From NCBI RefSeq assembly GCF_000813725.1, contig NZ_JWLD01000008.1, positions 1-64,000 on the forward strand: 64,000 bases of DNA. The letters run 5' to 3'. Position 1 is the stretch's first letter. The number at the start of each line of letters is the position of its first letter. This document shows, one piece after another, positions 16,152 to 25,008 of the stretch. The position numbers were made by a program, and so were the translations under genes. The notes under the pieces are model-generated. The model had not been told where the DNA came from. It did not search any database and saw nothing but the letters and a program-made list of their open reading frames with translations. The stretch is from Leisingera sp. ANG-Vp. Its GTDB lineage: Bacteria > Pseudomonadota > Alphaproteobacteria > Rhodobacterales > Rhodobacteraceae.

Positions 16152-16532
16152 TCAGGCGGATTTCTGTTCCGCCTCACCGGCGGCATCATACTCTGCGCGG
16201 GCGGCGTCGATCTGAGGCAGATGCTCCAGCGCCCATAATCCCAGCGCCTTCACAGGCTCACGGAAAGACTCACCCAGCGGTGTCAGCGCGTATTCGACCT
16301 TGGGCGGGATGGTCGGGTAATAGGTTCGGCTGACCAGCCCGTCGCGCTCCAGCCCGCGCAGGGTCAGGCTCAGCATCCGCTGCGAAATTCCCAGGTTGCG
16401 TTTCAGCTCGTTGAACCGCAGCACCCCGTATTGCGACAGCGAAATCACCACCAGCACGCTCCAGCGGTCGCCAACCCGCGACAGCACCTCGTTGATGCCC
16501 CTGCAATCCGGGCAATGCGCAGCTTCGGCCAT
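16152..16532 (-). CDS. HxlR-family transcriptional regulator
   Basis: The 126-aa winged-helix regulator shows the HxlR pattern: CPDCRGINEVLSRVGDRWSVLVVISLS, then LRFNELKRNLGISQRMLSLTLRGLERDGLVSRTYYPTIPPKVEYALTPLG. The N-terminal cysteines C8 and C11 are a variation on the single conserved Cys used by redox- or quinone-sensing members (HypR, YodB). It is divergent to a nitroreductase, a frequent pairing in which the regulator responds to electrophiles, quinones or nitro compounds. An inverted AAATTTGT repeat between the genes is a likely binding site. Confidence 0.9.
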   Translation of the reverse strand: MAEAAHCPDCRGINEVLSRVGDRWSVLVVISLSQYGVLRFNELKRNLGISQRMLSLTLRGLERDGLVSRTYYPTIPPKVEYALTPLGESFREPVKALGLWALEHLPQIDAARAEYDAAGEAEQKSA

Positions 16533-16560
16533 GGCGGTTCCCTCTGTGTGACCGGGGCTA

Positions 16561-16617
16561 AAATTTGTGCCTTCTTGTGCCCCTTCCAGTGCCGTCTATA
16601 TAGCCGGTTACAAATTT
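16561..16617. promoter_or_regulatory. Inverted AAATTTGT...ACAAATTT arms between hxlR and nitroreductase
   Basis: AAATTTGT (16561-16568) and ACAAATTT (16610-16617) are exact reverse complements 41 bases apart. Both are extended by similar flanks (a TA before and CC after, on the respective strands). Two regulator dimers, or one bridging complex, could bind here. Confidence 0.5.
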
Positions 16618-16655
16618 ATACCAGCCTGCAGGCGCTTCCCGAAAGGACCGGAAAC

Positions 16656-17297
16656 ATGAGCAAAAGCACCCTGATCGAAAAGCTGAACTGGCGTTATGCG
16701 ACCAAGAAGATGGACCCGGCCAAGGCCGTTCCGCAGGAAAAGGTCGACCAGATTATCGAGGCGATCCGCATGGCACCGACCTCCTCCGGCACCCAGCCGT
16801 TTGAGCTGTTTGTGATCACCAACCCGGAGATTCGCGCGCAGATCCGCCCGCATGCCTGGGACCAGGCGCAGATCACCGACGGCTCGCATCTCATCGTCTT
16901 AGCCGCCTGGGACAACTACTCGGAAGACCGGATCAATGCTGTGACCCGCCAGATGACCGAGGAACGCGGCGAAATCCCGCTGCTGAACCAGTATTACGAG
17001 AACCTCAAGGCGGCCTACCTGCCGCGCGAGGAACGCACCAACCACGATCACGCCGCCCGTCAGGCCTATATCGCGCTGGGCTTTGCGCTGGCTGCAGCCG
17101 CCGAGCTGGAAGTAGACAGCACCCCAATGGAAGGCTTCGAGCCTGAAAAGGTCGACGAAATCCTGGGTCTCAAGGACAAAGGCTTGCGCTCGGTCCTGCT
17201 GCTGCCGCTGGGCTACCGCGCCGAGGAAGGCGACTGGCTGCTGCCGATGAAAAAGGTCCGCAAACCCCGCGGGACCATTGTGACCGAAATCGCCTGA
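16656..17297 (+). CDS. NAD(P)H-dependent nitroreductase-family oxidoreductase
   Basis: This 213-aa flavoenzyme reduces nitro groups, quinones or related electrophiles using FMN and NAD(P)H. The N-terminal RYATKKMDP with later APTSSGTQPFELFVI marks the FMN-binding pocket of the NfsB/dihydropteridine-reductase-like group, and the C-terminal LLLPLGYRAEEGDWLLPMKKVRKP is typical as well. I chose ATG 16656, in line with family length; the frame is open far upstream without support. The divergent HxlR gene suggests induction by reactive electrophiles. A perfect 10-bp GC hairpin follows the stop at 17308. Confidence 0.9.
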   Translation: MSKSTLIEKLNWRYATKKMDPAKAVPQEKVDQIIEAIRMAPTSSGTQPFELFVITNPEIRAQIRPHAWDQAQITDGSHLIVLAAWDNYSEDRINAVTRQMTEERGEIPLLNQYYENLKAAYLPREERTNHDHAARQAYIALGFALAAAAELEVDSTPMEGFEPEKVDEILGLKDKGLRSVLLLPLGYRAEEGDWLLPMKKVRKPRGTIVTEIA

Positions 17298-17307
17298 GCT
17301 CAAAGGG

Positions 17308-17334
17308 GGCGGGCAGCGGAATTTGCTGCCCGCC
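17308..17334 (+). terminator. GC-rich hairpin after the nitroreductase gene
   Basis: GGCGGGCAGC (17308-17317) pairs perfectly with GCTGCCCGCC (17325-17334) over a seven-base loop. There is no T-run, so it may be a weak or Rho-assisted terminator or an mRNA-stabilising hairpin. Confidence 0.45.
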
Positions 17335-17495
17335 TGGGCCGCCCGTCCTGGCCGCGAACGCGGAACTATCGAAGGTAAAACCTTTAATCCTCTGATTTCA
17401 GGCTACATTAACCAGAAGGTGCTTTGTTAGGCTCGGCTTCGGCGGCTGTTTGGAGGCTGCAGATTGGAGCGGATTTGCCGGGAACGGTTTAAGCG

Positions 17496-18008
17496 ATGTA
17501 TACATCCGACTTCGCCGCAGGAGAACTGCAGCCGGAGCTGAAGAGCCTCTTCTTCTCCTGGCACAGCGCCTTGGAGGACAGCCGTTTCCCAAAGCTGACG
17601 GACTTCGGGCTGCCCAATACGCAAATCGCTCTGGATGTCCTGTCCATCTACGAAATCGAACGCTCCGAAACCGGGGCGCCAGCTGATTTCAAGGCGCTTT
17701 ATGCGCGCACAAGAACCAGCAACACCTTGCGGAACAAATATGTCGGAACCCGGCTGTCCGATCATGCCGGTTTCGGGCCCGGGTCGATGATGTGGAGCTG
17801 TTTTTGCGAAGTTGCGGCCAATCCGCGCCCGCTGCTGGTGTCGCTGCCATATACCGGGCCGCTGCCGGACTATCAAAGCACCTCCGAAATTTACCTTCCG
17901 CTGCGGGGGGAGCAGGGCAGCGCTGACTACGTGCTGGTTGGCGTCGTCCTGCTGCAAGAGGAATACAGCGGCCCGGGCAAGGCCGGAAGCAGCCCAGGTG
18001 CCGGATAG
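17496..18008 (+). CDS. PAS-domain protein (PAS_5-like), stand-alone
   Basis: This 170-aa soluble protein matches the single-domain PAS_5 pattern of alphaproteobacteria: LPNTQIALDVLSIYEIER..., then TSNTLRNKYVGTRLSDHAGFGPGSMMWSCFCEVAANPRPLL, then EIYLPLRGEQGSADYVLVGVVLL. The aromatic and glycine placement of the GTRL segment is characteristic. It has no output domain, so it would act by binding a partner or as an unclassified sensor. It lies ahead of rpsA, where Rhodobacterales often carry cmk. A tail of Gly/Ser-rich residues ends the protein. The family call is from memory of the pattern. Confidence 0.6.
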   Translation: MYTSDFAAGELQPELKSLFFSWHSALEDSRFPKLTDFGLPNTQIALDVLSIYEIERSETGAPADFKALYARTRTSNTLRNKYVGTRLSDHAGFGPGSMMWSCFCEVAANPRPLLVSLPYTGPLPDYQSTSEIYLPLRGEQGSADYVLVGVVLLQEEYSGPGKAGSSPGAG

Positions 18009-18278
18009 GCGCTGCCGGGCCTGTTAGCGCAATTGCGCGTCCCCTTGCCCTGCAGGGCTTTCCCCTTGCGCGCACCGGGGAATCCGCCTATACGCGCGCT
18101 GTCAATACAAGGGCGGTCAACGTCCGGGCGGCATATCTGAGCAGGGCTGGGGTACACCTCGGCCCTTTGTGTTTGTTTGATCAGATGTGCTCCGGGCCAC
18201 GTTCTGTAGGGCGAAACCAAGACCGGCGGAGACAACCGCCCGGCCAGAAAACACTTAGTAAAGGAAACCTGAGACCTC

Positions 18279-19958
18279 ATGGCTCAAACAACATCGATGG
18301 AGGAATTCGAAGCCCTCCTGAACGAAAGCTTCGAAATGGACACCCCGGACGAAGGTTCGGTTGTCAAAGGCAAAGTGCTGGCAATCGAAGCCGGCCAGGC
18401 CATCATCGACGTCGGCTACAAAATGGAAGGCCGCGTTGATCTGAAAGAATTCGCAAACCCCGGCGAAGCGCCCGAAATCGCAGTTGGCGACGAAGTCGAG
18501 GTTTACCTGCGCGCAGCAGAAAACGCCCGTGGCGAAGCCGTCATCTCCCGCGAGATGGCCCGCCGCGAGGAAGCCTGGGACCGCCTGGAAAAAGCCTACG
18601 CAGACGATCAGCGCGTCGAAGGCGCGATCTTCGGCCGCGTCAAAGGCGGCTTCACCGTCGACCTGGGCGGCGCTGTTGCCTTCCTGCCCGGCTCGCAGGT
18701 TGACGTCCGCCCCGTGCGCGACGCGGGCCCGCTGATGGGTCTGAAGCAGCCGTTCCAGATCCTGAAGATGGACCGCCGCCGCGGCAACATCGTGGTGTCG
18801 CGCCGTGCGATCCTCGAAGAGTCCCGCGCCGAGCAGCGCGCCGAAGTCATCGGCAACCTGTCCGAAGGCCAGGCAGTCGACGGTGTTGTCAAGAACATCA
18901 CCGAATACGGTGCGTTTGTTGACCTGGGCGGCGTTGACGGCCTGCTGCACGTCACCGACATGGCATGGCGCCGTGTGAACCACCCCTCCGAGATCCTGTC
19001 GATCGGCGAAACCGTCAAGGTTCAGGTCATCAAGATCAACAAAGAGACCCACCGCATCTCCCTCGGCATGAAACAGCTGCAGGAAGATCCGTGGGATCTG
19101 GTTGGCGCCAAGTACCCGCTGTCCTCCGTGCACAAGGGCCGCGTCACCAACATCACCGATTACGGTGCATTTGTTGAGCTGGAGCCGGGTGTCGAAGGTC
19201 TGGTCCACGTCTCCGAAATGTCCTGGACCAAGAAAAACGTCCACCCGGGCAAAATCGTCTCCACTTCCCAGGAAGTCGACGTCATGGTTCTGGAAATCGA
19301 CGGTGCCAAGCGCCGCGTGTCCCTGGGCCTCAAGCAGACCATGCGCAACCCGTGGGAAGTGTTCTCCGAGAACAACCCCGAGGGCACTCAGGTCGAAGGC
19401 GAAGTCAAGAACATCACCGAATTCGGTCTGTTCATTGGCCTGGACGGCGACATCGACGGCATGGTTCACCTGTCCGACCTCAGCTGGGACGAGCGCGGTG
19501 AAGACGCGATCCAGAACTACCGCAAAGGCGACATGGTTTCGGCCGTTGTCTCCGAAGTGGACGTCGACAAAGAGCGTATCTCGCTGTCGATCAAAGCTCT
19601 GGGCGGCGACAAGTTCGCCGAAGCGGTTGGCGGCGTGAAGCGCGGCTCGATCGTGACCGTCGAAGTTACCGCCATCGAAGACGGCGGCATCGAAGTGGAA
19701 TACGAAGGCATGAAGTCCTTCATCCGCCGCTCCGACCTGTCCCGCGACCGTGCCGACCAGCGCCCCGAGCGTTTCTCGGTTGGCGACAAGGTCGACGTGC
19801 GCGTCACCAACGTCGACTCCAAGACCCGCCGCCTGGGCCTGTCCATCAAGGCGCGCGAGATCGCGGAAGAGAAAGAAGCAGTGGAACAGTACGGCTCCTC
19901 GGACTCCGGCGCATCGCTGGGCGACATCCTGGGCGCCGCACTGAAGTCGGGCGACTAA
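18279..19958 (+). CDS. rpsA: 30S ribosomal protein S1
   Basis: The 559-aa protein consists of six S1/OB-fold repeats (for example GVVKNITEYGAFVDLGGVDGLLHVTDMAWRRVNHPSEIL and GRVTNITDYGAFVELEPGVEGLVHVSEMSW). It binds mRNA and helps it load onto the 30S subunit. Length and order of repeats equal those of other alphaproteobacterial S1 proteins. The start ATG 18279 follows AAAGGAAACC. A 270-bp leader separates it from the PAS gene and probably includes its own promoter and autoregulatory leader. A strong intrinsic terminator follows at 19989. The strongly biased codon use fits high expression. Confidence 0.98.
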   Translation: MAQTTSMEEFEALLNESFEMDTPDEGSVVKGKVLAIEAGQAIIDVGYKMEGRVDLKEFANPGEAPEIAVGDEVEVYLRAAENARGEAVISREMARREEAWDRLEKAYADDQRVEGAIFGRVKGGFTVDLGGAVAFLPGSQVDVRPVRDAGPLMGLKQPFQILKMDRRRGNIVVSRRAILEESRAEQRAEVIGNLSEGQAVDGVVKNITEYGAFVDLGGVDGLLHVTDMAWRRVNHPSEILSIGETVKVQVIKINKETHRISLGMKQLQEDPWDLVGAKYPLSSVHKGRVTNITDYGAFVELEPGVEGLVHVSEMSWTKKNVHPGKIVSTSQEVDVMVLEIDGAKRRVSLGLKQTMRNPWEVFSENNPEGTQVEGEVKNITEFGLFIGLDGDIDGMVHLSDLSWDERGEDAIQNYRKGDMVSAVVSEVDVDKERISLSIKALGGDKFAEAVGGVKRGSIVTVEVTAIEDGGIEVEYEGMKSFIRRSDLSRDRADQRPERFSVGDKVDVRVTNVDSKTRRLGLSIKAREIAEEKEAVEQYGSSDSGASLGDILGAALKSGD

Positions 19959-19988
19959 TCGTCCCCGGCCTCACGGCAGAAAACAGAA

Positions 19989-20016
19989 AGCCCCGCAGGA
20001 AACTGCGGGGCTTTTT
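19989..20016 (+). terminator. rpsA intrinsic terminator
   Basis: AGCCCCGCAG (19989-19998) and CTGCGGGGCT (20003-20012) form a perfect 10-bp stem with a GAAA loop, followed by TTTT. Confidence 0.93.
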
Positions 20017-20053
20017 CGTTTTCGCCTTCCAGCGCTGCGGCGGCGGGCGCCCC

Positions 20054-21658
20054 TCAGGCCGCGCCCTGAAACCCGTCTCCATGAGCCGAAAATGCAGCTG
20101 GCGCGGGGGCTGTGGAGTTGCTGCCGGTTTCAAACCGGGCCATCAGTTCGGCCAGGCGCTGGGCATCGGACTGCAGCATATGGCCTGCTGCAGTGGCTTC
20201 TTCCACCATTGCCGCGTTTTGCTGGGTGACACTGTCCAGTTGGCTGACCCCGGTGTTGATCTCGCTCAGCCCTGTTGCCTGCTCCATCGCACCCTCGGCG
20301 ATATTGGAGACAAGCCCGGATATGTGGTTCACCCGTTCGACGATGGTCTGGATGGCCTCGCCGGCCTGGCCGACCAGTTCGACACCATGCTCCACATGCT
20401 GCGAACTTTCGCCGATCAGGTTTTTGATTTCTGTCGCCGCATCGGCTGAGCGCTGCGCGAGCGCCCGCACTTCCGACGCCACCACTGCAAAACCCTTGCC
20501 GGCCTCCCCGGCACGGGCAGCCTCGACGCCGGCATTCAGGGCCAGCAGGTTGGTCTGAAAGGCGATGTCATCGATAACGCTGATGATACGTGCGATCTGA
20601 GAGGAGGAATCCTCGATTGCGCTCATCGCCGACACCGCCTCCTTTACGATCTCACCGCTGTTCTGGGCTTCCTGCCGCGCCTCATCCATCGTGCTCTCGA
20701 CACTTTTGGCGCCATCAGCCGCGGATTTGACCGAAGCAGTCAGTTGCTCCAGTGCAGCAGCGGTTTCCTCCAGCGTTGCCGCCTGGCTTTCGGTGCGGTT
20801 CGACAGATCGTCGGAGGCGCGGCTGATTTCTGTTGCGCCGTTGCTGATACTGCCGGTGGCGCCCAGCACCTGATCGATGGTGCCTTTCAGCGTCTGGACC
20901 GTTGAGTTGAAATTCACGTGCAGGCGTTCGTATTCAGCGGGGAAGGTGTCTTCTATGCGGCAGTCGAGCCTGCCGTCCGCCAGCTCACCCAGATGCTCTC
21001 CCAGCACTTCGACCACCCGTTCGGCATCTTTCCGGCTTTGGGTTGCTCTGGCTTCAGCCTGTTCGGCGGCTTCGGCCTGATCCCTGGCTGCCTGCTGCTG
21101 CAGTTTCAACTCGGCATCCGCAGCCAGGCTCTTGCGTTGGCTGAGCAGCAGAACGCCCGTTTCCAGCAAAACAATGGCCGCATGCAGGATTGTGCGCTGC
21201 AGATTCTCGGTCAGGCTGCCGCCGGGATAGACCAGGCTGGGCAGCAGAAGGCTGAAGGACAGGTGGTGCAGGGCAACCAGCACTGTTGCAAAGATCAGGG
21301 CCCGGGGGTTGGACAGCGTCGATACAATGGCAAGCGCGGCGAAGAACAGCATATGGGCGTCCAGCTGCCAGGGATGCCCGCTGAGAGAGGCCGCAAACAG
21401 AATGCAGTGCCCGACAAAGCAGAAACTCAGCAAGTAGTCGCGGGTTGAGTCCGCCAGTTTCTGCGAGATGAACGCAAGCCCGCCCAGGATCAGGCTTAGT
21501 CCGGCTAGCAGCCACCAGATGCCGGTGTCATTCAGGAAATAGGACGCAAGGGCCGGGAGCGGCATCAGGATCCAGCTGGACACCTGCTGAATCCGCCGTT
21601 CGGTGGCGCCAGTGAGACTCCCGCTGCTCTGTTGCCGGACCCCAATCAATTTGCGCAT
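20054..21658 (-). CDS. Methyl-accepting chemotaxis protein with integral-membrane sensor region
   Basis: The 534-aa receptor has five to six hydrophobic helices in residues about 20-170 and no periplasmic ligand domain. A coiled-coil/HAMP-like linker (about 175-270, [23 protein letters not shown]) is followed by a complete signalling domain with the conserved hairpin tip [44 protein letters not shown]. The membrane part may sense membrane state, light, redox or a lipophilic compound. I prefer ATG 21658 (AAGAAAGG upstream) to the GTG at 21694. The start overlaps the end of a small exported-protein gene, so the two are coupled. It is an orphan MCP with no che genes nearby. Confidence 0.9.
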   Translation of the reverse strand: MRKLIGVRQQSSGSLTGATERRIQQVSSWILMPLPALASYFLNDTGIWWLLAGLSLILGGLAFISQKLADSTRDYLLSFCFVGHCILFAASLSGHPWQLDAHMLFFAALAIVSTLSNPRALIFATVLVALHHLSFSLLLPSLVYPGGSLTENLQRTILHAAIVLLETGVLLLSQRKSLAADAELKLQQQAARDQAEAAEQAEARATQSRKDAERVVEVLGEHLGELADGRLDCRIEDTFPAEYERLHVNFNSTVQTLKGTIDQVLGATGSISNGATEISRASDDLSNRTESQAATLEETAAALEQLTASVKSAADGAKSVESTMDEARQEAQNSGEIVKEAVSAMSAIEDSSSQIARIISVIDDIAFQTNLLALNAGVEAARAGEAGKGFAVVASEVRALAQRSADAATEIKNLIGESSQHVEHGVELVGQAGEAIQTIVERVNHISGLVSNIAEGAMEQATGLSEINTGVSQLDSVTQQNAAMVEEATAAGHMLQSDAQRLAELMARFETGSNSTAPAPAAFSAHGDGFQGAA

Positions 21659-21945
21659 AGCTCTAGAACCTTTCTTCCGTTGAGAACCAGCCACGCACCC
21701 TGACGGTAAAGCCGGTCTGTGCTTTGAGGGTTATCCAGTTGCACCAGAACGCCCAGTGGCGCCCGGCCCGGTGCGATTTCCTGCACTCCGGCACGCGCGG
21801 CGACGTCGGCCGCAGCCGGGCCCCAGGGCGCGCCGACCACCAAAGCAATTTCCCCGGCCTCTGGCGGCGTTTGTGCCAGCAGCACAAATGCGGGCGCACA
21901 GACAACTGCGGCCGCGGCAGCGAGAAACAGGAAAAAGTTCGGCAT
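21646..21945 (-). CDS. Small exported or membrane-anchored protein coupled to the MCP gene
   Basis: This 99-aa product begins with a hydrophobic stretch ([24 protein letters not shown]) that reads as a signal peptide or single anchor. About 75 mainly extracytoplasmic residues follow, with [23 protein letters not shown] and a short C-terminal [16 protein letters not shown] recognise no family. I chose the second ATG (21945), correctly spaced from GAGAGGA. Its 3' end overlaps the MCP start by 13 bases. The tight coupling suggests it could be a ligand-presenting partner or accessory subunit for that membrane-embedded receptor. Confidence 0.7.
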   Translation of the reverse strand: MPNFFLFLAAAAAVVCAPAFVLLAQTPPEAGEIALVVGAPWGPAAADVAARAGVQEIAPGRAPLGVLVQLDNPQSTDRLYRQGAWLVLNGRKVLELCAN

Positions 21946-22201
21946 GGACATCCTCTCGTCAATAGACGGGGTAGCAAGGAAGTCTTGTGAAAACCTTACG
22001 CAGCAGACCAGCTGCCTCCGGCTGGGACCGGGTTTGGGAAAAGGCTGCATAACCTCCCCCTTCCTTTCGAAGCCGCATCCGCTAAAGTATCCTCCACAGG
22101 GCTGGCCCCGTTATTTCAGTTTCCCGGCGTCCCCGGATGCCGCATTTCAGTACCCGTTTCAGCCCGCCGGCAAACCGCGACAGGCAAAAAGAGAGAGCAT
22201 T

Positions 22202-23386
22202 ATGGCGACCGAGAAACTCACCATCATCAAGGCGGACGTGAAAAACGAGGTCACCAAGAAGGTGAAACCCAAGTTCGTGCAGCTCGGAAACATGAACTTT
22301 ACTGCCACCGTCGAGGTCGACAAGAGCGCTGCCAAAGAGCTGGATACCGACGCGCGTTTCGTCGCCAAGCTCTATGACGACGCCACCAAGGAATACAAAA
22401 AGCTGGTGAACGAATGCAGCCTGCGTGTGAGCCAGGCCAATGATCTCGGCTCGGTGATGCCGCTCTCCGATAAGGAGTGCAAAGAGCTGGACGCCGACAT
22501 CCAGAAGATCTTTGCCAAGTACCAGAAGTCGATCGAGCAGGTCACGAACAAGCATTTCGACAAGTGGAAACAGGCCAACAAGGACCGCAAGAAATACCGC
22601 ATCAAGGTGGTCGGCGCGATTGTGCTGGGCAGTGCCGCAGCCATCGGCTCCACCGCCTCGCTGGCAGCAGGCGCGGTGACGGGCGGCGTCTCCATTGCCG
22701 CCAGCATCTACGGCATTGCCCAAAGCATCGTCTCAGTCGCCCGCGCGGTGCAAAAGGTGACCTCGGACATCGTCAAGGTCCACGGGCAGCTGGAAAAAGC
22801 GCTGAAGGAACTGGTCACGGCTTATGAGAAACAGTCCAAAGCCAAGGTGAAAGCCAAGGAGATCGGCAAGGAATTCCTCGCCGACTTTCTGATGATCGAA
22901 ACCGCCGGCTTCAACCGGGTCGACAAGCATCTGGAGACCTACAAGGCCAAGCTTAAGAACATCGATCTGGAGATCGCTGGTCTTGGCAAGGAGCTGAACA
23001 AGCTCCTGGATAAGCAGAGCAAGCTCGACAAGGAGATCGAGAAGAAGCTCGGCAAGATGGCCAAGGACCGCGGCTACAAGAGCAAGAAGCTCGATGGGCT
23101 GTTTGCCGCCATGGAGGCCACCCGCAAAGAGACCGCCAAACTGATCAAGAGCATCGAGGCCTATCACGTCTCCATCAAGCCGGCCGAGAAGTTCCGCGAT
23201 GACGCGCAAAAAGCAGTGGATGCGCTGCGCCACAAGGATCCGGTCTGGACCAAATGGGCGATCTGGATTGGCAGCCTGGGCCTGTCGACCGCGGTGACCA
23301 GCATCGCGTCGGGCGGGGAGAACCTGGTCAAGGCCGCCTCGGCCATCGAGCAAGGCTTCACGGCGGTGTCCAAGGAACTTACCTGA
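22202..23386 (+). CDS. Lysine-rich helical protein with central glycine-rich hydrophobic segment, unknown
   Basis: I do not recognise this 394-aa protein. It is strikingly rich in Lys, with almost all predicted helix: an N-terminal amphipathic region (1-130), a hydrophobic Gly/Ala/Ser stretch at about 135-180 (VVGAIVLGSAAAIGSTASLAAG and on), a long charged coiled coil (185-345, including LNKLLDKQSKLDKEIEKKLGKMAKD), and a second short hydrophobic patch at 349-370 (WAIWIGSLGLSTAVTSIASG). A hydrophobic hairpin between long helices recalls alpha-helical pore-forming toxins or membrane-remodelling proteins. There is no signal peptide, and the neighbours (MCP, LysE) give no clue. ATG 22202 follows AGAGAGA. 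Confidence 0.8.
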   Translation: MATEKLTIIKADVKNEVTKKVKPKFVQLGNMNFTATVEVDKSAAKELDTDARFVAKLYDDATKEYKKLVNECSLRVSQANDLGSVMPLSDKECKELDADIQKIFAKYQKSIEQVTNKHFDKWKQANKDRKKYRIKVVGAIVLGSAAAIGSTASLAAGAVTGGVSIAASIYGIAQSIVSVARAVQKVTSDIVKVHGQLEKALKELVTAYEKQSKAKVKAKEIGKEFLADFLMIETAGFNRVDKHLETYKAKLKNIDLEIAGLGKELNKLLDKQSKLDKEIEKKLGKMAKDRGYKSKKLDGLFAAMEATRKETAKLIKSIEAYHVSIKPAEKFRDDAQKAVDALRHKDPVWTKWAIWIGSLGLSTAVTSIASGGENLVKAASAIEQGFTAVSKELT

Positions 23387-23505
23387 CCGGCCAGCATTTT
23401 TCAGACCCGGGCGCAGGGCTGTAACGCTGCCCGTGCCCGGCTTTCACGATTGCCGCGCTGCGCCTTCCGGGGAAGCCGCAGACGTTTTCCGAAAGGACCG
23501 GCTGC

Positions 23506-24132
23506 ATGGCCTTTGAAACCTGGCTCCTCTTCCTCGCGGTCAGCATTGTTCCGGTGATCAGCCCGGGGCCGGGGGTGCTGTTTGCGATCACCAATGCGCT
23601 GCGCTACGGCGTCCGGGTCACCATCCTGGTGGGGCTGATCAACGGCGCGGGGATCGCAGCGCTTGGGCTCCTGGTCGGGCTGGGACTGGGCGCGCTGATG
23701 CAGGCCTCGATGCTGGCTTTCCTGATCCTCAAGCTCGCGGGAGCTGCCTATCTGGTCTGGCTGGGCGTCAAGATCTGGCGCGACCGCAATGCGTTTTCGG
23801 TCAGCGCAGGCCAAAGCACGCAGGCCGCGCCGCTGCGGCGGCTGTCGGCGCAGGCGCTGGCCATCTCGCTCACCAATCCCAAGGCGATGGTCGCTATCGC
23901 GGCCCTGTTTCCGCCGTTTCTGGACCCGGGGCGGCCCGCGCTGCAGCAGGTGCTGATCCTGGCCGCCAGCTATGGCGCCCTTTGCGCGTTGAACCATGTG
24001 CTGATCGCCTTCTGCGGCAGCTGGCTGCGCGGCTTTCTGCAATCGCCGCCGCGGGTCAAGTGGCTGCGCCGTCTCACCGGCGGGGCGTTTGTCGGTTTCG
24101 GCTCGCTGATGGCGCTGGCCGGGCGGTCCTGA
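23506..24132 (+). CDS. LysE/RhtB-family amino acid exporter
   Basis: The 208-aa inner-membrane protein has six hydrophobic segments. The family signature [18 protein letters not shown] occurs after the first helix, [18 protein letters not shown] after the third, and [21 protein letters not shown] before the fourth. Members export amino acids or derivatives such as lysine, homoserine or threonine; the substrate here is not predictable. ATG 23506 is preceded by GAAAGGACC. It is a single-gene unit between the unknown lysine-rich protein and ihfB, within what is usually a tight rpsA-ihfB neighbourhood. Confidence 0.9.
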   Translation: MAFETWLLFLAVSIVPVISPGPGVLFAITNALRYGVRVTILVGLINGAGIAALGLLVGLGLGALMQASMLAFLILKLAGAAYLVWLGVKIWRDRNAFSVSAGQSTQAAPLRRLSAQALAISLTNPKAMVAIAALFPPFLDPGRPALQQVLILAASYGALCALNHVLIAFCGSWLRGFLQSPPRVKWLRRLTGGAFVGFGSLMALAGRS

Positions 24133-24352
24133 CGGGCGAATCAATTGGCCGGGCCGCAGGGGCCCGCGCCCGCTTGCTGCGCCGCGGCACCTGCTGCGGG
24201 TGCGGAAATTCGCCGCGGCAGGCGGGAAACCGGGGCAGGGGGCTTCAATTTCCCTTGCCCGGATGCCAGATTTCTTTCCCCAAGGCGGGAAATTTTCCTA
24301 TACTCTCAGAATAATAGCTAAAACATGCCGGTTCCCTGGGAGGAAAAAGATC

Positions 24353-24637
24353 ATGATCCGCTCTGAGTTGATTCAGAAGATTGCAGACGAAAACCCGCAC
24401 CTGTATCAGCGGGACGTAGAGAGGATCGTGAACACGGTGTTTGAGGAAGTGACCGATGCTATGGCCCGCGGCGACCGGGTCGAGCTGCGCGGTTTCGGGG
24501 CTTTCTCGGTCAAGAAACGGGACGCGCGCACCGGCCGCAACCCGCGCACCGGCGAGACGGTCGAAGTCGAGGAAAAACATGTGCCGTTCTTCAAGACGGG
24601 TAAACTCTTGAGGGACCGCCTGAACGGGAAAGCCTGA
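24353..24637 (+). CDS. ihfB: Integration host factor subunit beta
   Basis: The 94-aa DNA-bending protein heterodimerises with IHF-alpha. It shows the HU/IHF fold: [33 protein letters not shown], the beta-arm region [22 protein letters not shown] with the intercalating proline in RNPRTG, and [14 protein letters not shown]. The start is ATG 24353, after GGGAGGAAAAAG. A possible -10 (TATACT, 24299-24304) lies upstream. Its stop overlaps the lapA start by one base, so the two are cotranscribed. Confidence 0.97.
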   Translation: MIRSELIQKIADENPHLYQRDVERIVNTVFEEVTDAMARGDRVELRGFGAFSVKKRDARTGRNPRTGETVEVEEKHVPFFKTGKLLRDRLNGKA

Positions 24638-24987
24638 TGCGTTACATTCGCTACGCGGTTCTTTTTGTGCTGGCTGCTGTGCTGGTGTCGGTGTCTTTGG
24701 CCAACAGCGCCGCTGTTGAGCTGAAATTGATGCCTGACGCCTTTGCAGAACTTGCCGGCTTCAACTACGGTATCTCGCTGCCGCTGTTTGCGGTGGTGCT
24801 GGGCGGCGTTGGCGCCGGTCTGGTGATCGGGTTCCTGTGGGAGTGGCTGCGCGAGCACAAGCACCGCAGCGAGGCGGGCGCCAAGGCGCGCGAAGTCCGC
24901 AAGCTGAACCGCGAAGTGACCCGGCTCAAGAAGCAGAAGAACGAAGGCAAGGACGAGGTCCTGGCGCTTCTGGAAGACGCCAGCTGA
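24637..24987 (+). CDS. lapA: LapA-domain (DUF1049) inner-membrane protein
   Basis: This 116-aa protein has two transmembrane helices (residues 5-24 and 44-66), the second within NYGISLPLFAVVLGGVGAGLVIGFLWEWLREH, and a cytoplasmic coiled-coil tail (REVRKLNREVTRLKKQKNE). This is the LapA arrangement; in Escherichia coli LapA works with LapB in control of LPS synthesis. No lapB follows here. The gene overlaps ihfB by one base (TGATG) and is followed 21 bases later by trpF, the conserved Rhodobacterales order. Confidence 0.88.
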   Translation: MRYIRYAVLFVLAAVLVSVSLANSAAVELKLMPDAFAELAGFNYGISLPLFAVVLGGVGAGLVIGFLWEWLREHKHRSEAGAKAREVRKLNREVTRLKKQKNEGKDEVLALLEDAS

Positions 24988-25008
24988 CGCCGCGGACGGT
25001 AACGTGCC

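Noticed and set aside
18255-19469. 404-aa minus-strand frame
   Set aside because: Antisense of rpsA, caused by its strong codon bias.
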